NCBI GenBank assembly: GCA_019359745.1
Contig: JAHHGT010000006.1
Span: 62,001 to 126,000 of the forward strand
Direction of reading: 5' to 3'
Origin: Aphanothece saxicola GSE-SYN-MK-01-06B
GTDB taxonomy: Bacteria; Cyanobacteriota; Cyanobacteriia; PCC-6307; Cyanobiaceae
Length of the DNA stretch: 64,000 nucleotides
A program made the translations under genes and the position numbers. This document shows, piece by piece, positions 53,696-63,625 of the stretch. The notes beneath the pieces were generated by a model, which saw nothing but the letters and a program-made list of their open reading frames with translations, made no database searches and was not told the origin of the DNA. Numbering within the stretch: the first letter of the stretch is position 1; each line of letters begins with the position of its first letter.

Positions 53696-55516
53696 CTAAA
53701 GGCCGAAATACCGGCAGAGCAGCCAGGGAACCGTCAGCGCCAGAGTGATCGAGAGGGGAGCCCCGAAGCGGGCCATGTCCAGGAAGCGATAGCGACCCGG
53801 ACCGAAGACCATCAGGTTTGTCTGGTAGCCGATCGGCGTGAGGAAGCTCTGGCTGGCGGCGAAGGTGATCGCAAAGATGAAGGCCATCGGCGGCAGCCCC
53901 AACCCCTTGGCCAGTTCCACGGCAATCGGCAGCAGCAGCACCACGGTGGTGCCGTTGCTAAGGGCCTCGGTGAACGCCTGCCCGAGCACGACCACCACCA
54001 GCAGCACGGCGTAGGTGGGCCAACCCTGCAGGGTCCTCAACAGATCCTCGGCCAGAGCTTCGGCCAGGCCGGTCTTCTGCATCGCCACGCTGAAACAGGA
54101 CAGGGACCCCAGCAGCAGGATCACGTCCCAGCGGATCGAGCGCTGCACCTCCCCGGGCCGTAGACAACCCGTGGCCACCATGGCCACCATCGCCAGAAGC
54201 ACCGCCGCCATCAGCGGCAACACCTTCAGCATCGGCAGCAGGATCATCAGGGCGGCGATGAGCATGCCGGTCAACTTGCGGTCGGTGGTGGGCAGATCCT
54301 TCTCCAGCTCATCGAGAAGCACCAGGTCGTTGTTGGCCTGCATGCCACGGATGGCGTCGAGGGGGGCTTGCAGGAGCAGCACGTCGCCGGCCTGCAGCAC
54401 CACGCGTCCCAGCAGCTCGCGCAGCACCTGGTTGCCACGCCGCACCGCCAGCATGGTGGCGTTGTACCGCTGGCGGAAGCGCAGGTCACGGACGCTGGCA
54501 CCGACCAGGCTGGAGCCGTTGGGCAGCAGCACCTCCACCACCCGTTGGGGCGATTCGGTGGCCCCGCTGAGTTCGCGCAGATCGTCCTCCTGATCGCCGA
54601 CCGGCGCGAGGGTGACGGTGTGCTCCTGTTGCAGCCGCAGCAGGTTGTCCCGGTTGCAGCGCAGCAACAGCCGGTCACCGGCCTGAAGCTGCAGATCGGC
54701 CAGAGGGGCGCTGAAGCTTTCCGGCCCCCGATGCAGTTCCAGCACGTCCACGTCGAAGCGTCGCTGCAGGCGGCTGTCGTGCAGGGAGTTGCCGATCAGC
54801 TCGGACCCCGGCGGGATCAACACGTCGGTGATGTAGCCCTCCCGGGCCAGGCTCACCAGCATGTCGTCGTCGCTGGAGCCCCGATCCGGCAGCAGGCGCT
54901 CCGAAAAGAAAAAGATGTAGACGCTGCCGATCAGCCAGACCGGGATGCCGATCGCCGTGAAACTGAACAGATCAAGGGAGCCATACCCCAGTTGCCGGCT
55001 GACGTCACTGGCCAACAGGTTGGTGGAGGTTCCAAGCAGGGAGATCGTCCCCCCCAGAATCGTGGCGAAGGACAACGGCAGCAGCACCTTGGAGGGGGAG
55101 ATGCCCCGTCGCTGGCACCAGCCCTCCAGCACCGGCAACAGGGTGGCCACGATCGGGGTGTTGGGAATGAAGCCGGAAAGCGGAGCCACCACCCCCACCA
55201 GCAAACCGATCATCCGCTTCGGGCTGCGCACGGCATCGGAGCCGATCAGGGCCCGCAGCCGGTCGAGGCCGCCGCTGCGGAACAGACCGGAGGCCACCGC
55301 GAACAGCCCCATCAAGGTGATCAGGGCAGGGCTGCCGAAACCCTTGACCGCCTCCTCGGGAGTCAGCACCCCCAGGGTGACGAGCAAGGCGGCCGCCAGC
55401 AGGCCCGTCACTTCGGGCGCCAGCTTGCCGGTGACGAAGAGCACGATCGCCAGGATGAACACGGCGAGCGTGATCAGCCCCTCTCCGGTGGTGGCAACGG
55501 CGAGAAAACTCTGCAT
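53696..55516 (-). CDS. SLC13 (DASS) family permease with two TrkA-C domains
   Basis: 606 residues. Membrane half-repeats at about 14-200 and 415-606 carry the paired Na+-site segments LLGTSTNLLASD and NGTTVVLLLPIAVEL. Between them (about 205-400) are two RCK_C/TrkA-C modules, MLVSLAREGYITDVLIPPGSELIG and RVVEVLLPNGSSLVGASVRDL, each ending in GDRLLLRC or GDVLLLQAP. Such proteins move sulfate or dicarboxylates with Na+. TrkA-C domains often bind nucleotides, including c-di-AMP. Converges with dedA. Confidence 0.88.
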   Translation of the reverse strand: MQSFLAVATTGEGLITLAVFILAIVLFVTGKLAPEVTGLLAAALLVTLGVLTPEEAVKGFGSPALITLMGLFAVASGLFRSGGLDRLRALIGSDAVRSPKRMIGLLVGVVAPLSGFIPNTPIVATLLPVLEGWCQRRGISPSKVLLPLSFATILGGTISLLGTSTNLLASDVSRQLGYGSLDLFSFTAIGIPVWLIGSVYIFFFSERLLPDRGSSDDDMLVSLAREGYITDVLIPPGSELIGNSLHDSRLQRRFDVDVLELHRGPESFSAPLADLQLQAGDRLLLRCNRDNLLRLQQEHTVTLAPVGDQEDDLRELSGATESPQRVVEVLLPNGSSLVGASVRDLRFRQRYNATMLAVRRGNQVLRELLGRVVLQAGDVLLLQAPLDAIRGMQANNDLVLLDELEKDLPTTDRKLTGMLIAALMILLPMLKVLPLMAAVLLAMVAMVATGCLRPGEVQRSIRWDVILLLGSLSCFSVAMQKTGLAEALAEDLLRTLQGWPTYAVLLVVVVLGQAFTEALSNGTTVVLLLPIAVELAKGLGLPPMAFIFAITFAASQSFLTPIGYQTNLMVFGPGRYRFLDMARFGAPLSITLALTVPWLLCRYFGL

Positions 55517-55589
55517 GGCAACGGCCTGATGTCAGCGATCTAGCAGGTCAATCCCGCTGCCGCTGCCCCGAACGAATGAATCATCCCCC

Positions 55590-57485
55590 TCAGAGGTAGA
55601 ACCCCACCGTGGTGACGACCCGGGTGCCGCGCTCGCGCAGGGCCCGCCGCAGGTGAATCGTCGATTGGTTGTGCAACAGGTTCTCCCAGCGGTGACGGGT
55701 GACGAACACCGGCAGCACCACCATGCAGAAGGCCTCGTGATCCTTACGGTGCTGCATCTCGAAGCGCCGCACGAAGTCAACCACCGGGTCCACCAGGGAG
55801 CGGTAGGGGGACTCCAGCACTTCCAGTGGGATGTCCGGCAGCTGGCGGCTCCATTGCTCGCGGAAGGCCTCGGCGCGACCGCCACCCAGGTCCACATGCA
55901 CGGCCACCAGGTCGCTGGCGGTGCTGCGGGCGAAGCAGAGGGCCTCAAGGCTGCCCCGGTGCAGCTGGCCCACCAGCACCACCGTCGGGGTGCCCCCACC
56001 GGCGGGCGGGGCAGCCGGCAGCGGCAGGGGGCCCTCGCCGGTCAGGCGCAGACGCCTGGCCACGTCGTCGTAGTGGGAGCGAATCCGCAGGTAGAGCGTC
56101 ACCAGCAGGGGGATCGCCAGCACCACCACCCAGGCCCCCTGGGTGAACTTGCTGACCAGCAGCACCACGCCCACCACGGCGGTGATCCCGGCGCCGATGC
56201 CATTGATCAGCGCCCGTGAGCGCCAGCCCCGATCGCGCAGCTTCCACCAGTGCACCACCATCCCCGCCTGGGAGAGGGTGAAGCTGATGAAGACACCGAC
56301 GGCATAGAGGGGGATCAGGCGGCTGACGCTGCCGTCAACGATCACCAGCAGCAGGCCGGCCACGCCGCTGAGGGCAAAGATGCCGTTGCTGAACACCAGC
56401 CGGTCGCCCAGGGAGCAAAGCTGGCGCGGCAGAAAGCCGTCCTGGGCCAGGAAGGCCGACAGCCGCGGGAAATCGGCGTAGGCGGTGTTGGCGGCCAGCA
56501 GCAGGATCAGCAACGTCGCCAGCTGCAGCACGAACAGGAGCGGTCCATCGCCGAAGATCCGGTCGCCCAGCTGATAGAGCAGCGTGGGTCCGTTGTCCTG
56601 CACCACCAGCCCGCCCTGGCTGGCCAGGGCGCTGATGCCGCTGAACATCAGGGCCAGCATCAGCACCATCACCCCCAGCACCCGGCGGGCGTTGCGCCAC
56701 TCCACTGGCTTGAAGGCCGCGACGCTGTCACTGATCGCCTCGATGCCTGTGAGGGCAGCACATCCGGAGCTGAAGGCCCGCATCAGCAGCAGGGGGCCGA
56801 TGGCCTGCAGACCCTGGCTGCCCTGGTGCGCCGCCGCCAGCAGCCGTTGCTGCTCCGCCAGCGGCAGGGGCGGGAGCTGCCCCAATCCCAGCTTGAGGAA
56901 CCCCGCCACCAGCAGGGTGACGACGGCCCCCATGAACAGATAGGTGGGCAGGCTCAGGAACCTGGCGCTGGAGCTCACCCCCCGCAGGTTGGCGAGCATC
57001 ACCAGCAGCACCGCCAGCAGGCACAGGGGCACCCGCACCGCGGCCAGGCCGGGGAAATAGGAGGTGAGGGCAGCGATGCCGGCGGCCACACTCACGGCCA
57101 CGGTCAGGACGTAGTCGATCGAGAGGGAGGCTCCGGCCACCAGGCCAGCGCCCTGGCCGAGGTTCTGCTGCGAGACCCGGTAGGAGCCGCCCCCCTGCGG
57201 GTAGGCCTTGATCGTCTGCCGGTAGCTGCTGGCCACCACCAGCATCAGGGCCACGATCAGACCCGTGATCGGCAGGGTGAACGGCAGGGCCGCCGCACCG
57301 CCCATCCCCAGCACCAGCACGATTTCCTGGGTGGCGTAGGCCACCGAGGAGAGGGCATCGGAGCTGAGAATCGCCAGCGCCTCGGCGTTGCTGTAACGCT
57401 CGCCGTGGTGGGCGCTGGTGGGCAGGGGAGTGCCGATGAGCCGGCGCCGCAGGGTATCGAGGCGGGGCATGCGGCGTCGGATCAT
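55590..57485 (-). CDS. APC-superfamily permease, KimA-like (probable K+ uptake)
   Basis: 631 residues. Twelve membrane helices follow a short basic N-terminus. SDALSSVAYATQEIVLVLGM and YPQGGGSYRVSQQNLGQGAGLVAGASLSIDYVLTVAVSVAAG are typical of the KimA/YdaO group of H+-K+ symporters. The cytoplasmic C-terminal about 170 residues (PTVVLVGQLHRGSLEALCFARSTASDLVAVHVD) resemble a universal-stress-protein fold, as in KimA. Amino-acid transport is an alternative reading. Divergent from a Kef-type antiporter gene and next to other ion transporters, which favours K+. Confidence 0.82.
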   Translation of the reverse strand: MIRRRMPRLDTLRRRLIGTPLPTSAHHGERYSNAEALAILSSDALSSVAYATQEIVLVLGMGGAAALPFTLPITGLIVALMLVVASSYRQTIKAYPQGGGSYRVSQQNLGQGAGLVAGASLSIDYVLTVAVSVAAGIAALTSYFPGLAAVRVPLCLLAVLLVMLANLRGVSSSARFLSLPTYLFMGAVVTLLVAGFLKLGLGQLPPLPLAEQQRLLAAAHQGSQGLQAIGPLLLMRAFSSGCAALTGIEAISDSVAAFKPVEWRNARRVLGVMVLMLALMFSGISALASQGGLVVQDNGPTLLYQLGDRIFGDGPLLFVLQLATLLILLLAANTAYADFPRLSAFLAQDGFLPRQLCSLGDRLVFSNGIFALSGVAGLLLVIVDGSVSRLIPLYAVGVFISFTLSQAGMVVHWWKLRDRGWRSRALINGIGAGITAVVGVVLLVSKFTQGAWVVVLAIPLLVTLYLRIRSHYDDVARRLRLTGEGPLPLPAAPPAGGGTPTVVLVGQLHRGSLEALCFARSTASDLVAVHVDLGGGRAEAFREQWSRQLPDIPLEVLESPYRSLVDPVVDFVRRFEMQHRKDHEAFCMVVLPVFVTRHRWENLLHNQSTIHLRRALRERGTRVVTTVGFYL

Positions 57486-57575
57486 CCGATGAATGCTTTA
57501 GGACGCTAAGGGCCGTGGGCTTGGCCGTCCTTGGCGTCCCACCCCACCGGCTTCCGGCCTGGGCTGATTCGCGCC

Positions 57576-58745
57576 ATGGGACCCACCTCGCTGTTGAGCA
57601 CCCTCCTGATCTTGTTGATGGGCGTGCTCCTGGCGCGGCTGTCGGCGGGCTGGATGGCGCGCTGGGCGGTTCCGGCCATCGTTCTGGAGCTCGCCATGGG
57701 CTTCGTGCTCGGCAACACCGTGGTGCCCTTCACGGCCCTGGCGCCCCTGAGCGGTCTGACGGAGCTGGGGGTGCTGACCCTCTTTTTCCAGGTGGGGCTG
57801 GAGGTGCGCGGCGACCTGCTCACCTCCCGCAGGGGCGCGATCCTGCGCACGGTGGCGCTGAGTTTCCTGACGCCGCTGCTGGCCTTCTGGCCCCTGCAAA
57901 GCGCCTTCGGCCTCTCCACACCCACCACCCTGCTGTGCCTGGCGGTGCTGAGTGCCACCGGCACGGGTGTGACCCTGCGGCTTCTCGCCCAGCGCGGGGC
58001 CCTGCAGACCCCCTCGGGCCGACTGCTGGTGGGGGTGTCGGTCCTGGATGATCTGCCGGCCATCGGCCTGCTGGCGATCGCCACCGCCAGCGCCGGCCTG
58101 CGGCTGGGCAGCCAGGGGATCGGCTGGGCCGGTCCCCTGCTCGGCCTGGTGCTGGCGTTGCTCAGCTGGCTGGCGGTGGCGCACTGGGCCCGCCACCACA
58201 GCCGGCGGCCCACCAGCGCCCTGGCGATCCTGATGCTGCTGATCGGTTCGGCCTGGGTGGGGGAGGCCTGCGGGCTGACCAGCCTGCTGGGGGCCCTCTG
58301 GGGTGGGGTGCTGATGGCCCGGCTGGGGCCGGTGGAGGGGGAGGTGCAGCGGGTGCTGACCGTGCTCTCGGAGGTGTTTCTGCCCCTCTATTTCATCAGC
58401 GTGGGCATGCGCATCAGCGCCGGCACCCTGCTGCAGCCGGCGGCCTGGAGCCTGGCGGCGGCCCTGATCGTGATGGCGGTGCTGAGCAAGCTGGCCTGCG
58501 GCCTGGGCATCGATCGCAACGACAGGGCCGCAGGTGTGGACCGCTGGCTGGTGGTGTTCGGCCTGATCCCCCGGGGCCTGCCGGGGCTGGTGTTCGCCAC
58601 CACGGCCCTGAACCAGGGCCTGATCGATCCGTTGCAGTTCTCCTCCCTCGTGCTGATGGTTGCGTTCACCACGGTGGTTGGCCTGCTGCTGCTGGAGCGG
58701 CGATTGCAGCGCGGCGCGCCTGTCCTGGAACGGGCGCAAAGCTGA
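57576..58745 (+). CDS. Kef-type cation/proton antiporter (CPA2)
   Basis: 389 residues from the ATG at 57576; an in-frame TTG at 57531 is less likely. About eleven to twelve helices. ELGVLTLFFQVGLEVRGDLL and LVGVSVLDDLPAIGLLAI carry the paired acidic residues of Na+/H+ exchanger-fold CPA2 proteins, and FFLPLYFISVGMRI-like sequence (EVFLPLYFISVGMRIS) the cross-over helix. No C-terminal RCK domain. Probably exports K+ or Na+ in exchange for H+; faces the KimA-like gene across about 90 bases. Confidence 0.88.
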   Translation: MGPTSLLSTLLILLMGVLLARLSAGWMARWAVPAIVLELAMGFVLGNTVVPFTALAPLSGLTELGVLTLFFQVGLEVRGDLLTSRRGAILRTVALSFLTPLLAFWPLQSAFGLSTPTTLLCLAVLSATGTGVTLRLLAQRGALQTPSGRLLVGVSVLDDLPAIGLLAIATASAGLRLGSQGIGWAGPLLGLVLALLSWLAVAHWARHHSRRPTSALAILMLLIGSAWVGEACGLTSLLGALWGGVLMARLGPVEGEVQRVLTVLSEVFLPLYFISVGMRISAGTLLQPAAWSLAAALIVMAVLSKLACGLGIDRNDRAAGVDRWLVVFGLIPRGLPGLVFATTALNQGLIDPLQFSSLVLMVAFTTVVGLLLLERRLQRGAPVLERAQS

Positions 58746-58798
58746 CGAACGCCACCGCAAGGTGTGACTAAGGTTCGGGCGATTCGTGAACCGCCACG

Positions 58799-61564
58799 TT
58801 GAACACCGTCCCCACCGCGAGCCCCTGGCACGCCCTGGCACCTGAAGAGTGCCTCAAGGGGCTCGAGGCCAGCGCCGACGGCCTGAGCACGGCCCAGTGC
58901 GCTGAGCGGCTGGCCAGGGTTGGCCTGAACCGGCTGGAGCTCAAGGCCGGGCGCAGCAATCTGCGCATCCTCTGGGACCAGTTCAGCAACGTGATGCTGA
59001 TCATGCTGCTGGCGGTGGCGGCGGTGTCGGCCGGCGTGGCCTATGCCGCCCAGCGCTTCCCCAAGGATGCGATCGCCATCGTGCTGATCGTGGGCCTCAA
59101 CGCCCTGCTGGGTTACCTGCAGGAAAGCCGCGCCCAGCAGGCGCTGCAGGCCCTGCGCGACATGGCCCAACCCCTGGTGACCGTGCGTCGGGACGGCATC
59201 TGGGAGCGGCTGCCCAGCGAGCAGCTGGTGCCGGGGGATCTGATCCGGGTGGAGGCCGGGGACCGGGTGCCGGCCGATGCCCGCCTGCTGGAGGTGGCCG
59301 AACTGGGCCTGCGCGAGGCGGCCCTCACCGGCGAGGCCGAAGCGGTGAACAAGCTGGCCGTGCTGGTGCTCGATGCCTCCACCCCCGTCCTGGAGCGCCA
59401 GAACTGTCTGTTCCAGGGCACCGAGGTGGTGCGCGGCCGCGGGCTGGCGGTGGTCAGCGCCACGGGCATGGACACCGAACTGGGCAAGATCGCCCAGATG
59501 ATCAACACGGCGGGTGGCGAGACCACACCGCTGCAGGAACGGCTCGACGGGCTTGCCAATGTGCTGGTGGTCTCCGCCCTGGCCCTGGTGGCCCTGGTGG
59601 TGGCCCTGGGCTGGCTGATGGGCCAGAAACTGCTCGATCTTCTGGAGGTGGCCCTGTCGATGGCGGTGGCGATCGTGCCCGAAGGGCTGCCGGCGGTGAT
59701 CACCGTGACCCTGGCGATCGGCACCCAGCGGATGGTGCAGCGCGCCGCCCTGATCCGCCGCCTGCCGGCGGTGGAGGCCCTGGGTTCGGTCACGGTGATC
59801 TGCACCGACAAGACCGGCACCCTCACCCTCAACCGCCAGGTGGTCCAGGAGCTGCGCAGCGGCACCACAGCGCTGGCGGTCAGTGGCAACGGCTACGACC
59901 CCCACGGCGCATTTCAAGCCACCGAGCTCCCCGCCCCCGCCGGAGCCACCGCTGGTGTGGCCCCAGGCGGCAGGAACCTGCTGCTCCAGGCCGGGGTCCT
60001 CTGCAGCGACGCCGAACTCAAACAGGAACCCGACGGCCGCTGGGAAATCCTCGGCGATCCCACCGAGGGCGCCCTGGTGGTGGCGGCGGCAAAGGCCGAC
60101 CTGGATGGCTTCGCCCTGCGCAGCCACTACAAGCGCGACGCCGAGATCCCCTTCAGCTCCGAGAGGCAGCTGATGGCCGTCTGGGTGCTGGACCCCGACG
60201 GCAGCCTGCAGGCCCCCCTGGGGGCCACGGCCGCCGGCTCCACCACCTTGATGATCAGCAAGGGGGCCCCCGAGGTGATCCTCGGCACCTGTGACCGCTG
60301 GCTCGACGCCTCCGGCGTGGCTCCCCTCAGCGACGACCAGCGCCAGTGGTGGCTGGAGCACGCCAGGGATCTGGCCGCGTCCGGTCTGCGGGTGCTCGCC
60401 TTCGCCTGCGCCCCCCACCATCCCAGCCCCGAGCACGAACTGGAGCACCAGGTGTTGCTGGGTCTGATGGCCCAGCTCGATCCCGCCCGCCCCGAGGTGG
60501 CCATGGCCGTGGCCCGCTGCCGGGAGGCCGGCATCCGTCCGGTGATGATCACCGGCGACCATCCCCTCACCGCCCGGGCCATCGGCGTCAACATCGGCCT
60601 GGTGGAGCCCGGTGCCGAGGTGGTGCTCGGCCGCCAGCTGGAGGAGGCCGATGCGGCCGGGCTGGCCGCGATCGTGGCGCGCTGCAACATCTATGCCCGG
60701 GTGCCGCCCGAGCAGAAGCTGCGCATCGTCAAGGCCCTCCAGGGCCTGGGCCAGGTGGTGGCCATGACCGGCGACGGCGTTAACGACGCCCCGGCCCTCA
60801 AGCAGGCCCACATCGGCGTGGCCATGGGCATCACCGGCACCGAGGTGAGCAAGGAGGCCTCCGACATGGTGCTGCTGGACGACAATTTCGCCACGATCGT
60901 CAATGCGGTGGAGCAGGGCCGGCTGGTGTACGCCAACATCCGCCGCTTCATCAAATACATCCTCGGCAGCAATGTCGGCGAGCTGATCACCATCGCTTCG
61001 GCTCCCCTGCTGGGGCTGGTGGGGGTGCCGATGACCCCCCTCCAGATTCTCTGGATGAACCTGGTCACCGACGGGGTGCCGGCGCTGGCCCTGGCCCTGG
61101 AACCCGGCGAAGCCGGCCTGATGCAACGCCCCCCCGCCGAGCCCGGTGAATCGATCTTCGCCCGGGGCATCGGCAGCTACATCCTTCGCATCGGCGTGGT
61201 GTTCGCCGTCATCACGATCACGATGATGGTGCTGGCCTCCCGGGCCGGTGCCCCCTGGAAGACGATGGTGTTCACAATGCTGTGCCTGGCGCAGATGGGG
61301 CACGCCCTCGCGGCCCGCAGCGACCGGCCGCTGGTGCAGGTGAATCCCTTCACCAACCCCTGGCTGCTTGGGGCTGTGGTCTTCACCAGCCTGCTGCAGT
61401 TGTCGCTGCTGTACGTCCCGGTGCTGGCCAAATTCTTCGGCACCGTGCCCCTTTCAGCCCGTGATCTGGGCATCTGCGTGGGCTTCAGTCTGGTGTTCTT
61501 CCTGTACCTGGAACTGGAAAAAGTTTGGCGGCTCAGGCGTCGCCGTCGCAGCGCCAACGCCTGA
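58799..61564 (+). CDS. P-type cation ATPase, Ca2+ (type IIA) family
   Basis: 921 residues from a TTG at 58799, the best available start. Order of parts: N-terminal cation_N region, two helices, actuator with LTGEAE (TGES variant), [19 protein letters not shown] in M4, phosphorylation site CTDKTGTLT, nucleotide-binding region, hinge [22 protein letters not shown], and M5-M10 including [18 protein letters not shown] in M6. PEGLP plus the M6 NxxTDG set fits SERCA/PMR-like Ca2+ export; Mn2+ or Na+ cannot be excluded. It follows the antiporter by 53 bases. Confidence 0.92.
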   Translation: MNTVPTASPWHALAPEECLKGLEASADGLSTAQCAERLARVGLNRLELKAGRSNLRILWDQFSNVMLIMLLAVAAVSAGVAYAAQRFPKDAIAIVLIVGLNALLGYLQESRAQQALQALRDMAQPLVTVRRDGIWERLPSEQLVPGDLIRVEAGDRVPADARLLEVAELGLREAALTGEAEAVNKLAVLVLDASTPVLERQNCLFQGTEVVRGRGLAVVSATGMDTELGKIAQMINTAGGETTPLQERLDGLANVLVVSALALVALVVALGWLMGQKLLDLLEVALSMAVAIVPEGLPAVITVTLAIGTQRMVQRAALIRRLPAVEALGSVTVICTDKTGTLTLNRQVVQELRSGTTALAVSGNGYDPHGAFQATELPAPAGATAGVAPGGRNLLLQAGVLCSDAELKQEPDGRWEILGDPTEGALVVAAAKADLDGFALRSHYKRDAEIPFSSERQLMAVWVLDPDGSLQAPLGATAAGSTTLMISKGAPEVILGTCDRWLDASGVAPLSDDQRQWWLEHARDLAASGLRVLAFACAPHHPSPEHELEHQVLLGLMAQLDPARPEVAMAVARCREAGIRPVMITGDHPLTARAIGVNIGLVEPGAEVVLGRQLEEADAAGLAAIVARCNIYARVPPEQKLRIVKALQGLGQVVAMTGDGVNDAPALKQAHIGVAMGITGTEVSKEASDMVLLDDNFATIVNAVEQGRLVYANIRRFIKYILGSNVGELITIASAPLLGLVGVPMTPLQILWMNLVTDGVPALALALEPGEAGLMQRPPAEPGESIFARGIGSYILRIGVVFAVITITMMVLASRAGAPWKTMVFTMLCLAQMGHALAARSDRPLVQVNPFTNPWLLGAVVFTSLLQLSLLYVPVLAKFFGTVPLSARDLGICVGFSLVFFLYLELEKVWRLRRRRRSANA

Positions 61565-61617
61565 GTCCCGCACCGCCCCCGGCCGACTGATAACGAGTGC
61601 TTGGTGAACCCATAGGT

Positions 61618-61652
61618 CTTTCCTTCGTGGAAAGGCCTCAGCTCTTCGGCTG
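61618..61652 (+). promoter_or_regulatory. Tandem hairpins in the ndhF leader
   Basis: CTTTCC-TTCGT-GGAAAG at 61618-61634 is followed by CAGC-TCTTCG-GCTG at 61639-61652, about 55 bases before the ndhF ATG. No T-run follows, so a structured leader is as likely as a terminator of the ATPase gene. Confidence 0.35.
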
Positions 61653-61708
61653 GGATCTTAGTGTTCGCCACCACGCGGGCCATCTCCGGTCCCGACCGTT
61701 CTCCCGCC

Positions 61709-63625
61709 ATGACCCTGTTCTTCGCCCAGACGGCCTGGCTGGTTCCGCTCTACCCCCTGGTGGCGTCCCTGCTCTCGTTGCTTTGGTCTCCGGGGCTGAT
61801 CTCACGCACGGGCCCACGCCCCTGCGGCTATCTCAACCTCACCCTGGTGAGCGTGGCCTTCGTCCACAGCGCCGCCGCCCTGATGGCGCTGCATTCCAAT
61901 TCCGGCGCCGGTGCGGCCGCTCTCTACAAGCCCCTCGCCTTCGGCTGGACCTGGCTGGAGACCGCCGGGCTCAAGGTGAGCTTCGACGGCCTGATCACCG
62001 AGCCGGCCCTGATCGCGATGACGGTGATCACCGGCCTGCATGTGCTGGTGCAGATCTATGCCATCGGCTATCTGGAGATGGACTGGGGGTGGCCCCGCTT
62101 CTTCGGGTCCCTGAGCTTCTTCGAGGCCGGTCTGTGCGCCCTGGTGCTCACGGACTCGCTGTTCTTCAGCTATGTGATCCTCGAGCTGCTCACCCTGGGG
62201 ACCTACCTGATCGTGGGCACCTGGTACAACCAGCCCCTGGTGGTCAAGGGCGCACGCGATGCGTTCCTCACCAAGCGGATCGGCGACCTGATTCTGCTGG
62301 CGGGCCTGATCGCTCTGCTGCCGATCACCGGCACCTGGAACTTCCATGGGCTGCAGGCCTGGGCCGCCGATCAGGTCAACAACGGCAACCCCCTTCCCCA
62401 GTTTCTGCCGTTGATCCTGCTGGCCTTGATCGCCGGGCCGATGGGCAAGTGCGCCCAGATCCCCCTGCACCTGTGGCTCGATGAGGCCATGGAGAGTCCG
62501 TTGCCCTCCACCGTGCTCCGTAACTCGGTGGTGGTGGTGGGCGGCGCCTGGGTGCTGCTGCGGCTCGAGCCCCTGATCGAACTGAGCCCCCTGGTGCAGA
62601 CCGTGCTCGTGATCGTGGGCGGAACCACTGCCCTGGTGGCCTCCCTGATCGCCCTCGCCCAGATCGATGTGAAGCGCGCCCTCTCCTTCCTGGTGAGCAG
62701 CTGGCTCGGCCTGCTGTTCGTGGCGGTGGGTCTGGGCGGCATCAGCGTGGCCGATCACCTGATGCTGGTGTATCCCCTACCGATGGCGCTCCTGTTGATG
62801 GTGATCGGCGCCATCGTGATCACCAACGTCACCCAGGACCTCACCCAGCTCGGGGGCCTGTGGAGCAAGCGTCCTCTGATGGGCCTGGCCTTCCTCACAG
62901 GCGCCGCCGGCCTGATGGCCTTGCCGCCGTTCGGTGGCTTCGCCGCCCTGCGCGAGCTCATGGAGCTCACGGCCGAGAGCTCCCATCCGGTGCTGCTCGG
63001 TTGCCTGGTGCTGTTCACCAATGCCCTGATCAGCGCCGGCCTGATCCGGGTGTTCGGTCTGATCTGGGGCGGGCGTCCGTCGGTGTTCACCACCCGCTCC
63101 GCGGAGGTGCTGTGGTTGATGGCCCTGCCCACCTTCGTGCTCATGGGTCTGGTGCTGCACCTGCCGCAGCTGATGGTGATCAACGGCGTCTTTGCCCTGT
63201 CCCCCCTTCCGGGCTGGGGTCCGCTGGCGGTGCCCCTGCTGATCTCCACCCTCGTGGGCGGCGGCCTCTCGGCAGCGTTTTACCTGCGGCCCCACCCCCT
63301 GGCCCATCTGCCCGCGGCCCTCGGCGGCCTGCAGGACTGGCTGGCCCACGACATGCAGACCGAGCGCTTCTACCACCGCACCGTGGTGTGGCTGGTGGTG
63401 GCCCTGGCCCGGCTCAGCGCCTGGTCGGATGACCGGCTGATCGATGGCTTCAGTGGTGCCTCCGGCAGTGCCGCCCTCGAGGGTGCTCGCCGCCTCAGCT
63501 TCACCACCTCCGGCCGCTCCCAGGCCTATGCCCTCACCCTCGTTCTCGGGGTGCTGCTGATGGCCGCCTGGCTGCTGGCCTCCGCCCCTTCCGTTCCGTC
63601 CGAACTCGTTCGCCCGTTCCGCTGA
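61709..63625 (+). CDS. ndhF4: NAD(P)H-quinone oxidoreductase subunit 5, CO2-uptake type (NdhF3/F4)
   Basis: 638 residues from the ATG at 61709; the longer frame adds no hydrophobic sequence. About sixteen helices of the NuoL/NdhF antiporter-like fold, with VQIYAIGYLEMDWGWPRFFGSLSFFEAGLCALVLTDS, the Lys-containing PMGKCAQIPLHLWLDEAMESPLPSTVLRNSVVVVGGAWVL and a C-terminal lateral helix region. It lacks the sequence style of respiratory NdhF1, and an ndhD gene follows at once, as in CO2-uptake NDH-1 operons (ndhF-ndhD-cup). NdhF4 is preferred because such cyanobacteria usually keep this version; NdhF3 is possible. Acts in the thylakoid membrane, driving CO2 hydration. Confidence 0.85.
   Translation: MTLFFAQTAWLVPLYPLVASLLSLLWSPGLISRTGPRPCGYLNLTLVSVAFVHSAAALMALHSNSGAGAAALYKPLAFGWTWLETAGLKVSFDGLITEPALIAMTVITGLHVLVQIYAIGYLEMDWGWPRFFGSLSFFEAGLCALVLTDSLFFSYVILELLTLGTYLIVGTWYNQPLVVKGARDAFLTKRIGDLILLAGLIALLPITGTWNFHGLQAWAADQVNNGNPLPQFLPLILLALIAGPMGKCAQIPLHLWLDEAMESPLPSTVLRNSVVVVGGAWVLLRLEPLIELSPLVQTVLVIVGGTTALVASLIALAQIDVKRALSFLVSSWLGLLFVAVGLGGISVADHLMLVYPLPMALLLMVIGAIVITNVTQDLTQLGGLWSKRPLMGLAFLTGAAGLMALPPFGGFAALRELMELTAESSHPVLLGCLVLFTNALISAGLIRVFGLIWGGRPSVFTTRSAEVLWLMALPTFVLMGLVLHLPQLMVINGVFALSPLPGWGPLAVPLLISTLVGGGLSAAFYLRPHPLAHLPAALGGLQDWLAHDMQTERFYHRTVVWLVVALARLSAWSDDRLIDGFSGASGSAALEGARRLSFTTSGRSQAYALTLVLGVLLMAAWLLASAPSVPSELVRPFR

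Noticed and set aside
58388-61303. 971-codon open frame antisense to the P-type ATPase
   Set aside because: Shadow of a clear ATPase; composition is His/Gln/Gly-rich with no motif.
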